DNA of 64,000 nucleotides from CALOFP01 sp942492635. Lineage in GTDB: Bacteria; UBP6; UBA1177; CALOFP01. Each line of letters starts with the position of its first letter. Within the stretch, counting starts at the first letter, position 1. The stretch lies in contig CALOFP010000003.1 of NCBI GenBank assembly GCA_942492635.1, positions 1,302,001-1,366,000 of the forward strand, given 5' to 3'. The translations under genes and the position numbers were made by a program. Of this stretch, positions 29,626 through 38,379 are shown piece after piece. The notes under the pieces were generated by a model, which saw only the letters and a list, made by a program, of their open reading frames with translations, was not told where the DNA came from and ran no database searches.

Positions 29626-30436
29626 ACTCCCCTCCTTATGGAAAAGGGACCGAAACTAAAAAAAGTTCCTGCACATCACATATAAATTTTACCACAACCA
29701 AGCAGACACAGGTAGGGTTAAGAATTGCTGTACAGCCGTACCCCCTTAAGAATGATTATTTCAATGATTCAATCGTCTTATTCTCTATAAATATTAATAA
29801 CAGCCTTCAACCGGCCATAATTTCCATTTAATCTGTCATATTACGATCGGCCAAACGACCGGCACCAGCAACATTAAATTATTCAGTCAATTTCAGGATT
29901 TAGCTTCCTCAGATTATTTTTTTCAACACTAATATGAGCGCTGTTTTTGCCGGGATAACTTTTTTGGAGCAGCCACAGCGACTGGATAGCCCGTGATATC
30001 TTTTTGATCTTCAAATCAGCCGATTGACTGCCCGAAATATTTTCTTTGAGTTCTTTTTAGAATCTCCTCGCAATTTTCAACAATCGGAAAATCCTTCAAT
30101 GTAAGGCTACTGTAGACCAAAATAGAATATCCGGGCCAAAAAAGGTACCGGAGTCTGGGCGACATTCATACATTTTTGATGGTTCATTTAATACTGTTCA
30201 TTCATTATTTCCCTTCATAAATTCTGCCGATGGTTCTCCTGTTGGAAAACTTTATAAAATAGGAAAAAGAAGGTACAAAAATGTAAAAATATCTTCCCTA
30301 CTCTCCTACGCCTGCTTCCGGATTTTTTGCGAAAATTCGATGGATTCCAGTTCCTGTGGAATGGTTGTCAAAAATATTTACAAATCGAATTCTTCCTGAT
30401 ATTATTGGCCAAATTTTACACACATGAGGAAAAACC
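29626..30436. other. 811-base divergent intergenic region
   Basis: It separates the sensor-kinase gene from a divergent lipoprotein gene, so it must hold promoters for both. No complete gene is visible. The minus strand at 29883-30173 carries short consecutive open frames that look like a decayed gene, described separately. No RNA family is recognised. Confidence 0.5.
29883..30173 (-). pseudogene. Possible decayed gene fragment
   Basis: Reading leftward from ATG 30173, a protein-like frame (MYECRPDSGTFFGPDIL) breaks off. Two further open stretches in shifted frames follow without a gap: LTLKDFPIVENCEEILKRTQ, and then a frame containing LKIKKISRAIQSLWLLQ that ends at a TGA (29883-29885). Three abutting coding-looking segments fit a small gene carrying frameshifts. 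I do not recognise the family, and chance is a real alternative in a region this AT-rich. Confidence 0.25.
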
Positions 30437-32125
30437 ATGAAAAAATCAATTGTATTAATCATCTTTTTTGCACTTTTTGTGTTGTCATGTTCATCTGACG
30501 ATTCAAAAAACCCTAAAACCAGTACAACTTCAGATAAGGACGTTATTACAGATTCATCGGGATCGGAAAAAGAGGGTTCTGATGTTGACACCGAAGAGAC
30601 AAAAGATTCCGCTGAAGTTAAAGATGATGTAACCGTTGATTCTGAGCCGGACAGTGTTCCTGACGCTGGTGAGGCACTTCCTGATGAGGATGATACTGAA
30701 ACGGATGATTCGATAAGTGTCGATGAAGATAGCGATAACGATTCAGCTCCCGGCTGCATGGCTACTCAATGCTCCATTGAAAATAAGTGCTACGACAACG
30801 GTACAAAACACCCTACCAGTCTCTGTCTTGTCTGCAACACAGATCTCTCCACAACGGATTGGAGCCCTGCAACATCAGGAACAATCTGCAGAGTTTCATC
30901 CGGAGAGTGCGATGTTGCTGAAAAGTGTGATGGCGTAAACGCTGCATGCCCTGAAGATACACATAAGCCGATCGATACTCCCTGCGGCAATTCAAATGAG
31001 AGCATCTGTGATGCTCCCGACAGTTGTGACGGATTTGGTGAGTGCAGAGCAAACTATGCGGCTGAGTCGACTCCATGCACCGATGATGGAAATCTCTGCA
31101 ACGGTTCTGAAACTTGTAACAATTCAGGAAGCTGCATCTCTTCGGGTCCTGCGGTCGAGTGTGGAGACAGAATGATATGTATGCCGGAAAGCGGAGAGTG
31201 CGGATGTGATGAAGAGAACGGATATTTTCTAAGTGCCGACACCACTTTCTGCGCTTTTGCCGGAAACAACGTTCCTGGCAGCAGCCAATCAAAATGTTAT
31301 GACAGTGAAAACGAAATTGCATGTCCCACCCACGAAAGCGGACTAGATTGGTTCGGTCAGGATGCACAGTATAGAGACAACCCGCAGACATTGACTATTG
31401 TGAATGAGAATGGTGAGAATGTTGTGCACGATTCATTTACCAATCTCACGTGGGAACGGGATGCTGTTTCCACTGAGAAAAAGAGCTGGGAAGCCGCAAA
31501 ATCACACTGTGAATCAAAGGGCGATGGATGGCGAATTCCAACTGTAAAAGAGCTTGCGACAACTGTTGACTTTGATTTTGCTGCTCCCGTCTGTGATGTG
31601 CAGTTTTGTCCGCCTGATGCTGGATGGTTCTGGACTTCGAATGAGTACAAACCGGATACATCAAAGGCTATTACAATCTATTTTTACACCGGTGATCTCC
31701 GCACAAATGCAAAAACAGAATCCCACGGAACACGATGTGTAAAAGGAACTCCCTTTAATCCAAGCGGCGTAATAACCAGCGACGACCACGAAACCGAACC
31801 GGTTAGTACAGACTCTTTGACCGCACTTTCATGGACAAAATCTCTCGGATATACCACTTTAAAATCCGCACTCGCTCAATGTGAAGCGCTTGTCTACGGC
31901 GGGCATTCCGACTGGCGACTGCCAAACACAAGTGAACTGATGAGTGTGATGGACTACTCCAAAAGCAGCAATGCAGCTACAATTCCAGGCATCAACCCCA
32001 CTAATCACTGGAGTTCAACAACCTATATAAAGGTAATTTCATCGGCAGTTGTGTACAACTTCAACACGGGTATCTCAACCCGGATAGGCAAATTGAATAA
32101 TGCTCACTATGTCTGTGTAAGATAG
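30437..32125 (+). CDS. Lipoprotein with Cys-rich repeats and two DUF1566 (Lcl C-terminal) domains
   Basis: A 562-residue protein with signal peptide MKKSIVLIIFFALFVLSC, a lipobox and an acidic Ser/Asp/Glu linker (about 20-100). A Cys-rich region (about 100-255) has spaced CDGxxxCP and CNGSETCNNSGSC motifs resembling disintegrin-like segments seen in myxobacterial surface proteins. Two DUF1566 domains follow: the first with LTWERD, GDGWRIPTVKEL and WFWTSNEY (about 335-430), the second with LSWTKS, GHSDWRLPNTSEL and HWSSTTY (about 455-560). DUF1566 is a C-type-lectin-like fold of uncertain ligand. The product is probably cell-surface; carbohydrate or protein binding is inference. GAGGAAAAACC precedes the ATG. 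Confidence 0.92.
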   Translation: MKKSIVLIIFFALFVLSCSSDDSKNPKTSTTSDKDVITDSSGSEKEGSDVDTEETKDSAEVKDDVTVDSEPDSVPDAGEALPDEDDTETDDSISVDEDSDNDSAPGCMATQCSIENKCYDNGTKHPTSLCLVCNTDLSTTDWSPATSGTICRVSSGECDVAEKCDGVNAACPEDTHKPIDTPCGNSNESICDAPDSCDGFGECRANYAAESTPCTDDGNLCNGSETCNNSGSCISSGPAVECGDRMICMPESGECGCDEENGYFLSADTTFCAFAGNNVPGSSQSKCYDSENEIACPTHESGLDWFGQDAQYRDNPQTLTIVNENGENVVHDSFTNLTWERDAVSTEKKSWEAAKSHCESKGDGWRIPTVKELATTVDFDFAAPVCDVQFCPPDAGWFWTSNEYKPDTSKAITIYFYTGDLRTNAKTESHGTRCVKGTPFNPSGVITSDDHETEPVSTDSLTALSWTKSLGYTTLKSALAQCEALVYGGHSDWRLPNTSELMSVMDYSKSSNAATIPGINPTNHWSSTTYIKVISSAVVYNFNTGISTRIGKLNNAHYVCVR

Positions 32126-32529
32126 ATCTAATTTTCGGCAGTGTAAACTCAAGTCAGTCATACACCTTCTTTTGGTAGAAAAAGTGGTACATCACAAAGT
32201 TCTGTACAATTTTTCATGTAATTTAAGTCCTTATTCTCACATGAGTTCGGATGCAACTGGGACGGATCGGCACTTTTGTACTTTTTGTCGTCCATTAAAA
32301 ATTTTTTCTTTCAATATTTTCAAAAATGCAATGCTAAGATGGCGACCCGCCCGGCAACCGTTAGAGCCCGTCTTTTATAATGATTTGAGTGTCTGTTTTT
32401 CATCCACTGATCGCTGAATAACATTCCAAAAGAGAATATCCGGATCATACTTCTTGCGAAAAATGAGAGGTATATGCAATAATTTCACATGTCAAAAAGC
32501 CTGAATTGGTAATACAAGGAGGATCCCAT
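32126..32529. other. Intergenic region with dispersed repeat copy
   Basis: 404 bases between the DUF1566 lipoprotein and the antiporter genes. The middle contains a copy of dispersed repeat A (32260-32328). No coding frame with a convincing start is present; an 81-codon frame runs through the repeat and has no ribosome site. The promoter for the antiporter probably lies at the right end, but no clean hexamers stand out. Confidence 0.5.
32260..32328 (+). repeat. Dispersed intergenic repeat A, copy 1
   Basis: This 69-base stretch begins GGACGGATCGGCACTTTTGT and matches 36946-37013 in the same orientation, roughly 60 of 69 positions by eye. A diverged, shorter copy lies inverted at 35761-35808. 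All three copies are between genes. Confidence 0.75.
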
Positions 32530-34251
32530 ATGCATTATCTGGACGAATCACACATTCTTCTTTTTCTGGTACAGCTTTTTATTATCATCGGGTTTGCCCG
32601 GGGTCTCGGAGAACTGTTTAAAAAATTCAAGCAGCCCGCTCTGACAGCCGAAATTCTTGTCGGCGTTATTCTGGGACCTACTGTTTTAGGTAGATTCCTT
32701 CCTGCGTTGCAGCAGACCATTTTTCCTGTCGAGGCAATTCAGCAGACTATGCTTGACACTGTTGCATGGGTGGGTGTGCTGTTCCTGCTTCTCGAGACAG
32801 GTCTGGAAATCGACTTTTCCATAGCATGGAGGCAGCGGGGCAGCGCTTTTCTAATAGCGATTTCGGACATTGTTGTTCCCATGATCATTGCCTTTGCCGC
32901 AGTTGTCTTTTTACCGTCAAAGTATATGGTAAATCCTGACCAGCGAATCGTATTTTCTCTTTTCATGGCTACGGTGATGACCATCAGCGCAATGCCCGTT
33001 GCAGCAAGAGTGCTTCATGATCTAAAGTTGCTGAAAGCCGATATGGGGTTTCTTGTAATGTCGGCCCTGGCGGTGAACGACATAATCGGATGGGTACTTT
33101 TCACAATAATCATGGGAATATTCACCGCATCAACCGTCGAGATGGGTTCACTTCTATTTGTTTTTCTCAGTACGGTTAGTTTTGCAGTTCTTGCCCTCAC
33201 CTTCGGCAGGTACCTGTCGACAAGAGTATTTGACTCCATAAGCCTCAGGAATTTTTCCGAACCCGGAACTTCACTGACAATTATCGTTCTTCTGGGTTTA
33301 CTTTTCGGATCCATCACCCAGAAGCTGGGAATTCACGCTCTTTTCGGTTTCTTTATCGCCGGTGTGGTGGCAGGAGAGGCAAGAAGTTTATCTGAGAAGA
33401 CAAGAAGCATAATTTCCCAGATGGTCCACTCGCTTTTTGTGCCGCTGTTTTTTGTAAATATCGGACTCAAAATAGATTTTATTACGGGATTCGACATTCC
33501 TCTTGTGGTACTCATGTGTGTTGTCGGAATAATCGGACGATACTTCGGCGCCTGGTTCGGCGTAACCCTTACAAATGTTCCCAGGGTAAATCGGGACCTC
33601 ATTTCAATTGCGCATACGCCCGGCGGTATGATGGAGATTGTTGTAGCACTTCTTGCCCTGGAAACCGGTCTCATTACAACAGCTGTTTTTGTGGCGATAG
33701 TTTTCAGCGCCGTTTTCTCATCGGCACTCATGGGTCCCTGGATGACATGGTCTCTTGCCCGGCGGAAAAAGGTTCTTCCGTCAACTTTTCTGCTTGAGGA
33801 TGCTGTGATTGCCGAACTGAAGGGACAGGATCGAAACGATGCTATCCGCCAACTTGCCGATAAAATTGAAAAAGAACGTAACGACGTGAGAGAGAGCATA
33901 ATCGAGGAGGCTGTCATGCGCGAGGCGCAGCTCGGAACAGCAATTGGATCTGGAGTGGCGGTTCCCCACGTCCGGGTTGACGGCCTGAAAAACCCAGTAA
34001 TTGCATTCGGAAGATCGTTCAAGGGAATCGAATGGAACGCCCCAGACGGTGAAGCTGTACACTCTGTCTTTTTACTTGCAATGCCTGCAGGAACTGAAGA
34101 TATCCATGTTCAGACCCTGGGGTTCATAGCATCCGCCATGTCCGTGTCGGATAATCGTAAGAAAATAATGAATGCCTCCGATTCGATGGAAATTTATGAA
34201 ATTCTTAAAGTGCTTCTGGCAGGTGAGAAAAAAAGTGAGAATCAAAGTTAA
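32530..34251 (+). CDS. Cation/H+ antiporter fused to a PTS EIIA-like domain
   Basis: A 573-residue protein from ATG 32530, chosen because CAAGGAGG lies just upstream and an upstream TTG would put the ribosome site inside the gene. Residues about 1-400 are a CPA2-type Na+/H+ exchanger with about 12 spans, including TAEILVGVILGPTVLG near the start and IAHTPGGMMEIVVALL near its end. Residues about 425-573 are a PtsN/EIIA-like domain with the candidate phospho-His in GSGVAVPHVR. It probably exchanges Na+ or K+ for protons in the inner membrane, with the cytoplasmic EIIA domain acting as regulator. Its last 47 bases overlap the convergent serine hydrolase gene. Confidence 0.92.
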   Translation: MHYLDESHILLFLVQLFIIIGFARGLGELFKKFKQPALTAEILVGVILGPTVLGRFLPALQQTIFPVEAIQQTMLDTVAWVGVLFLLLETGLEIDFSIAWRQRGSAFLIAISDIVVPMIIAFAAVVFLPSKYMVNPDQRIVFSLFMATVMTISAMPVAARVLHDLKLLKADMGFLVMSALAVNDIIGWVLFTIIMGIFTASTVEMGSLLFVFLSTVSFAVLALTFGRYLSTRVFDSISLRNFSEPGTSLTIIVLLGLLFGSITQKLGIHALFGFFIAGVVAGEARSLSEKTRSIISQMVHSLFVPLFFVNIGLKIDFITGFDIPLVVLMCVVGIIGRYFGAWFGVTLTNVPRVNRDLISIAHTPGGMMEIVVALLALETGLITTAVFVAIVFSAVFSSALMGPWMTWSLARRKKVLPSTFLLEDAVIAELKGQDRNDAIRQLADKIEKERNDVRESIIEEAVMREAQLGTAIGSGVAVPHVRVDGLKNPVIAFGRSFKGIEWNAPDGEAVHSVFLLAMPAGTEDIHVQTLGFIASAMSVSDNRKKIMNASDSMEIYEILKVLLAGEKKSENQS

Positions 34252-35509
34252 AAATGAGATCGGCGACCTGAGCGGTAACGGCATCGATGGGAATATTTCT
34301 ATTTTCGCTATCAACAGCTGTTAGAACAACAAAGCTCACATCCTTATCCGGAAAGTAGAGTGCCATGGAACCGTAACCGGGAATCCCTCCACCGTGGCCA
34401 TAACCGTCACCACCATCATATGAGAACTTGCCGACGCCCAATCCCATAAAGTCATACTGGAGCTCAAACATCTCATCCATCGTCTCCTCTTTCAGGAGAT
34501 CTCCGCGGTAAAGTTTATATATCCACTCTGCAACATCGGTGCTGTTGGAAGAAATTGCTCCAGCCGTCCAGGCAACGGAAGGATCAGCCCAATAGGCCAC
34601 ATCCTGCCCCATGGAAAAGCCGTGTACCAGTTCATAGGGAAGCTCCTCTTCGCCGTCAAGAAATGTATCCCTCAAATCGAGTGGATTGAGAAAGTAGTTC
34701 CTCAATGCGATGGAAGGTATCTCCCCGGTTTGCTCACTGATAATAATCCCGAGCATAATATAGTTGGTGTTGCTGTATGTGCAGCCTCCACCTGGTCCGT
34801 AATCCAAAAGCCCCTGTTTTGCAGCCCGCTCGACAAGCTCAGAAGGCTCCCATTTCTTTTGCGGATTATTCAAAATGGAGGTATAAAATCCCGCATCGGC
34901 ATAATCTTTTATCGCACTTGTGTGATTCATCAGCATCCGGACAGTTATCTCTCCCGCCCCGGGGAACTCCGGAAACCAGTAATCAAGTGTCCGATCAATA
35001 TCGACAACACCATCCTCATAGAGCTTCAACACTGTCGCCGCAATAAAAGTCTTTGTGATACTTGCGACTCTGAAGTGGTCATCATTTTCAATGGGAACAC
35101 CCTCTAGATGGTTCTTAAATCCTCTTGAGTTTTTCCAAAGACCAAAAGAAGGATGATAAACCGCCATTGCGATATTGCCTCCGTGATCCCTGAAGGAGAG
35201 ATCGAGAATATCATCAAGCGTCTCAAAGAAAATGGCCTTCTTAAATGACTCATCATCTCCCGCTTCAACATCATCATCAGAGAAAATCTCCCCCGCGTCT
35301 TCAACATTCTCCTGAAGAGCGTCGACTTCGGTAAAATCTCCGGATCCAACACTTGAATCGTCCCCACCCTCTTCGCCAGAAACATCATAATCAGCCGTAT
35401 TGCTCACAACCTCGCTGTGATTACTATTCTCAACATTATTGACTCGCTGTTTGTGATCGCACCCAATAATATAGAAAATTAAAGCGACCAGAACTATAAT
35501 TGATCTCAT
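34205..35509 (-). CDS. Serine hydrolase lipoprotein, beta-lactamase class C/PBP-like
   Basis: A 434-residue protein. The signal peptide MRSIIVLVALIFYIIGC ends in a lipobox, and an acidic linker follows to about residue 95. The Beta-lactamase (PF00144) domain has the nucleophile motif SITK (SxxK, within FRVASITKTFIAATVLKLYE), the Tyr motif YSN in CTYSNTNYIMLG, and HGGG in place of KTG near the C-terminus. This pattern is typical of esterases and D-amino-peptidase-like or alkaline D-peptidases rather than true beta-lactamases; the substrate is unknown. Expected as a periplasmic or surface lipoprotein. AGAGGGG precedes the ATG. The 3' end overlaps the antiporter gene on the other strand, so neither has a terminator between them. 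Confidence 0.92.
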   Translation of the reverse strand: MRSIIVLVALIFYIIGCDHKQRVNNVENSNHSEVVSNTADYDVSGEEGGDDSSVGSGDFTEVDALQENVEDAGEIFSDDDVEAGDDESFKKAIFFETLDDILDLSFRDHGGNIAMAVYHPSFGLWKNSRGFKNHLEGVPIENDDHFRVASITKTFIAATVLKLYEDGVVDIDRTLDYWFPEFPGAGEITVRMLMNHTSAIKDYADAGFYTSILNNPQKKWEPSELVERAAKQGLLDYGPGGGCTYSNTNYIMLGIIISEQTGEIPSIALRNYFLNPLDLRDTFLDGEEELPYELVHGFSMGQDVAYWADPSVAWTAGAISSNSTDVAEWIYKLYRGDLLKEETMDEMFELQYDFMGLGVGKFSYDGGDGYGHGGGIPGYGSMALYFPDKDVSFVVLTAVDSENRNIPIDAVTAQVADLIFNFDSHFFSHLPEAL

Positions 35510-35860
35510 ACTACCCCTCTATATCCACTAGAATGGTAAATGTCTTTTAATTTTTTCCATATCACATCAAAATATTTTTTAACAAAATACTACAATCTTC
35601 AATTCATATTGTCAAAAAGACGACTGTAGTTACCTTGAAAATAGCGATGTTAAATGTGATAGAAAAATCACCAACATCATACCCTGTTGCCCCGGAGGGA
35701 TGACACTATGAAATATGCGAAAGAAGAACTTAAAATAATATGAAATTAACCTAAACCACAGATAGTAAAATCTTTAATACGAGACTAAAAGTACAAAAGT
35801 GTCAACCAGAGCCTCATCACATTTTTTTGACTCACGAAACAACTTCCACCCATCCTTTTT
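35510..35860. other. Intergenic region with inverted repeat A remnant
   Basis: 351 AT-rich bases between two minus-strand genes, presumably with the serine hydrolase promoter at its right... left boundary uncertain. It contains a diverged inverted copy of repeat A (35761-35808). No gene, terminator or RNA family is evident. Confidence 0.45.
35761..35808 (-). repeat. Dispersed intergenic repeat A, diverged inverted copy
   Basis: Read on the minus strand, this stretch contains GACACTTTTGTACTTTTAGT and then TCGTATTAAAGATTTTA. It lines up with GGCACTTTTGTACTTTTTGT and the following CATTAAAAATTTT of copies 1 and 2. It is shorter and more diverged than those, so the call is weaker. Confidence 0.5.
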
Positions 35861-36499
35861 CTATTCACTTCTCTTAAAAACAAATGGATAGTTAACAATA
35901 ACTTTTCCCCCAAATTTTGGACGAGGAAAAATGATTCTTCCCACTGCCTCGGCTGAGCATTGCTCAACATTCTTATTATTCAATGATGTGCGGGAAACAT
36001 TTTGGTCAACTACCATGCCCTCCGGGGTTATGGTAAACTTTACTACTACCTTCCCTTTAATATCCGGATTATTTGTAAGTTCTTTTCTATAGCAGCTGGC
36101 TATTTCTTCAATATGTCTCCTTATGACTGTATCAATTATGTGGCGACTGAGGGCTCCGAACCCTTTATGATTTTCAAGGGAGGTTTTACTGTCTATTTCT
36201 ATAGTTTTCTTATTCATTGCTGCAATTATCTTCCGCTCAACATCTATTCCCTTAACATTTGAGATTACTTTCCAAGCTTTAACAAATTCTTCTTTTTCAA
36301 TATAAAGTAGCGAAAGATTTACTGCTGCCTCATGAAATTTTGGTTTTAATTTCAAAGCCATTTTATATTCAGCAATCGCCTCATCAACTTTGTTTTCTTC
36401 TTTATATTGCCTGGCATTACGGAAATGGGTTTCAGGTGTGGAAGCACATGACGTAAGAAAGATCAAAACATAAACCGCTGAAATGAAAATTTTCTTCAT
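35861..36499 (-). CDS. TPR lipoprotein with AgmX/PglI-type C-terminal domain
   Basis: A 212-residue protein with signal peptide MKKIFISAVYVLIFLTSC and lipobox. One or two TPR units (about 25-85; VDEAIAEYKMALKLKPKFHEA) are followed by a TonB-like C-terminal domain (about 120-212) with RRHIEEIASCYRKEL, KGKVVVKFTITPEG and VNYPFVF. That combination of a conserved Cys, a second Cys (EQCSAEA) and the ending NYPFVF is the AgmX/PglI domain known from myxobacterial gliding and outer-membrane proteins. It may link a periplasmic complex to the outer membrane. AAGGAG precedes the ATG. This is one of the better taxonomic clues in the window. Confidence 0.88.
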   Translation of the reverse strand: MKKIFISAVYVLIFLTSCASTPETHFRNARQYKEENKVDEAIAEYKMALKLKPKFHEAAVNLSLLYIEKEEFVKAWKVISNVKGIDVERKIIAAMNKKTIEIDSKTSLENHKGFGALSRHIIDTVIRRHIEEIASCYRKELTNNPDIKGKVVVKFTITPEGMVVDQNVSRTSLNNKNVEQCSAEAVGRIIFPRPKFGGKVIVNYPFVFKRSE

Positions 36500-36821
36500 A
36501 AAACACTCCTTATGATAAACTGCATCTCAATTTTAATAAGCATTTTATTAATTTCAAGATAATTATAACCTCAGTTACTTTCAGATAGGCAGTTTTCTTT
36601 TTTGGTTTATTCAACCGGCGATTTTCTCAACTATTCACTTTCATTTGAGCAGCATGGGTGTCAAGCCGGCATTTTTACAGTTTTCTTGCTGTAAATTTGA
36701 CTAATTTTAATTTACACATATAAGGGAAATTCTTAAAAGAGAATCGATTGTTATTACAGATATGTAGAGAACAAAAAAAGTTTATAACCATCGATTCCAG
36801 CCAAACATTTAATAAACAACT

Positions 36822-36856
36822 AAAAATGTAAAACACCGGTCCATCCTTACATTTTT
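36822..36856. other. AT-rich perfect hairpin
   Basis: AAAAATGTAA (36822-36831) pairs perfectly with TTACATTTTT (36847-36856) across a 15-base loop. It could act as a weak terminator in either direction, or be the relic of a mobile-element end. No gene abuts it. Confidence 0.45.
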
Positions 36857-36945
36857 CAAGGAAAAACATCTTGGATCACAAACAATCAAAACTCTCTGGA
36901 ATTTAACGTTTGATATATTGAAATTTTAGATTAATAAAGCACGGG

Positions 36946-37013
36946 GGACGGGTCGGCACTTTTGTACTTTTTCTCGGCCATTAAAAAATTCTCTTTCAAT
37001 ATTTCAATAAATG
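36946..37013 (+). repeat. Dispersed intergenic repeat A, copy 2
   Basis: It begins GGACGGGTCGGCACTTTTGT and continues with CCATTAAAAAATTCTCTTTC, matching copy 1 at 32260-32328 along its whole length with about eight mismatches or gaps. Confidence 0.75.
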
Positions 37014-37266
37014 ACGCTGTCGGTGGATTGTGCGACAAGGTGTGATGGTTCACCCTTCCCAAGCCATCCAATAGGCTGATACGCCATCAAATCAAGGTAT
37101 TAAAGCAATTCAGGGTCCGGTTTTCGCTCTGCGAATGGGTGCCTCCCGAAAGTTTTTGATAGGCATTCGCACTTAACGAACGGCCAAATACTTTCGAGTG
37201 AGGGACTTTCGCACTGCGATTTGGTAAAAATTGGGTCGGAGTCGGTGTAATTTTTGGCTGGATTTT

Positions 37267-37306
37267 TGTGGACGGGGTGGACGCTGTAAAATTTGAAGAT
37301 TTTTAC
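37267..37306 (+). repeat. Dispersed intergenic repeat B, copy 1
   Basis: TGTGGACGGGGTGGACGCTG followed by TAAAATTTGAAGATTTTTAC. It matches 40996-41051, where an extra 17 bases (GTGGACGGTTTGGACTC) interrupt the second half. Confidence 0.6.
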
Positions 37307-37334
37307 TATTCCCAAGATGATGGAAACTGTTGTG

Positions 37335-37392
37335 GTTACTATTGAGTTAGAGACGTTCCGTGCAATGTCTCTGCGGCGAGGTCGGTACTTTT
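37335..37392 (+). repeat. Dispersed hairpin repeat C, copy 1
   Basis: A 58-base stretch containing the hairpin GAGACGTT-CCGTGC-AATGTCTC (37350-37371, 8 bp with one G-U pair), preceded by GTTACTATTGAGTTA and followed by TGCGGCGAGGTCGGTACTT. It matches 38640-38696. Hairpins of the GAGACGTTxCATGCAACGTCTC type are, to my knowledge, dispersed in several unrelated bacterial genomes. Confidence 0.65.
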
Positions 37393-37560
37393 TTGAATTA
37401 TCTTCTGATTTCAATCACTTTAATCTTTTAAACGTTTTGGAACATTCAATTGCCATTTTGAACTTTATTGGGAATAGATTTAAAATTATTGATTTACAAA
37501 ATTAAAAACATATGATTATTTATACCGTTTGTGGAATACTATTTGAAAAAAGGATTAATA

Positions 37561-38379
37561 ATGACTACAGAAGCTCAGACCAATCTTGAAAAACTATTTT
37601 TGAAAGCTGCTAAGGAGCCTGAAGCTCGTGCAGATTTTTATAGGGAACTTATTAAATCGGATCTGATTGTTATAAATCACGGTGAGATACCTCCAAAACC
37701 GGATGATTCAACTGAAAAAAAAGAGATGGAGCTGAAAATCCAATGTATTGAGGTGGAAGGAAAGCCTTTTATTCCTGTTTTCACATCTCTTCCCAAGGTG
37801 GAAAACCTGGTCAAAGAAAATAAGGTCGCATGCATTGGTATGAACGCTATGGGCCTCTTTAATATGACTAAGGGCGCCGATTTTTTTCTTAATCCTGGCT
37901 CGGAATGCAGCAAGATCATCATGAAAGAGGAAGTTGCCGCTATTCTTGACGGTTCAATTTTTGAATCTCTCAAAGCGGTTAAGCCGGAAGACGAGTACGT
38001 AATATCTGCGGTCCCGAAAGAACCTGAAGCGCCGGCTCAGAAAGAACCTTTAAAGGCTGTTTTGAAACCTGAAACTTACCCTCAGGAATTTGCAATTGAG
38101 CTTAGAAACATACTCACAAAAAACAGGGATGTTAAAACAGCTTACTACACACTCTCACACAATCCTGAAAGCAAGGAAGCTCCCTACACTGTAATCGGAA
38201 TCGAGTCCAAGGGCGACTGGGAGGAGACTGTAGACCGTTTGAGAATGGAACTACGTCAGGTGAAATGTCCGAATCCTCCTGTTGAGTTCATAAAGGTGAG
38301 CGGCAATGATAATCCGGATGAGTTCCTTTTCAAGGATATAGAGCCGTTTTACAATAAAAAATTCTTCAGCTTTTTCTAA
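37561..38379 (+). CDS. sseB: SseB family protein (enhanced serine sensitivity)
   Basis: A 272-residue soluble protein from ATG 37561; AAGGA lies 8 bases upstream and an in-frame ATG at 37531 has none. The N-terminal SseB domain (about 5-125) has the conserved LEKLFLKAAKEPEARADFYR helix, then IPVFTSLPKVENLVKEN and FFLNPGSECSKII. A Pro/Glu/Ala-rich linker follows (about 145-175), then the SseB C-terminal domain (about 180-272). The family is named from an E. coli gene affecting serine sensitivity; its biochemical role is unsettled. The gene stands alone between two repeat-bearing gaps. Confidence 0.88.
   Translation: MTTEAQTNLEKLFLKAAKEPEARADFYRELIKSDLIVINHGEIPPKPDDSTEKKEMELKIQCIEVEGKPFIPVFTSLPKVENLVKENKVACIGMNAMGLFNMTKGADFFLNPGSECSKIIMKEEVAAILDGSIFESLKAVKPEDEYVISAVPKEPEAPAQKEPLKAVLKPETYPQEFAIELRNILTKNRDVKTAYYTLSHNPESKEAPYTVIGIESKGDWEETVDRLRMELRQVKCPNPPVEFIKVSGNDNPDEFLFKDIEPFYNKKFFSFF

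Larger units (their letters stand above)
36500..37560. other. 1061-base gene-free region with repeats
   Basis: The largest gap in the window, lying between divergent genes. It holds an AT-rich 10-bp hairpin (36822-36856), repeat A copy 2 (36946-37013), a GC-richer block with imperfect internal repeats (TTTCGCTCTGCGA near 37112 and TTTCGCACTGCGA near 37208), repeat B copy 1 (37267-37306) and repeat C copy 1 (37335-37392). A 104-codon minus-strand frame (37100-37414) is built from these repeats and lacks a ribosome site, so I do not call it. Confidence 0.55.

Noticed and set aside
30298..30759. 153-codon minus-strand ORF rich in Ser
   Set aside because: It is antisense to the acidic linker of the DUF1566 lipoprotein; Asp/Glu codons read as Ser/Val on the other strand.
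32172..32417. 81-codon plus-strand ORF upstream of the antiporter
   Set aside because: It runs through dispersed repeat A, has no ribosome site and no protein-like pattern.
34205..35509. Calling the serine hydrolase an antibiotic-resistance beta-lactamase
   Set aside because: It has HGGG in place of KTG and a lipoprotein anchor; esterase or peptidase relatives fit better.
37100..37260. Integron attC-like site in the GC-richer block
   Set aside because: Partial inverted repeats are present, but the paired RYYYAAC/GTTRRRY ends are not, and no integrase or cassette genes are nearby.
37100..37414. 104-codon minus-strand ORF
   Set aside because: It is composed of repeats B and C plus internal near-duplicates; no ribosome site or family.
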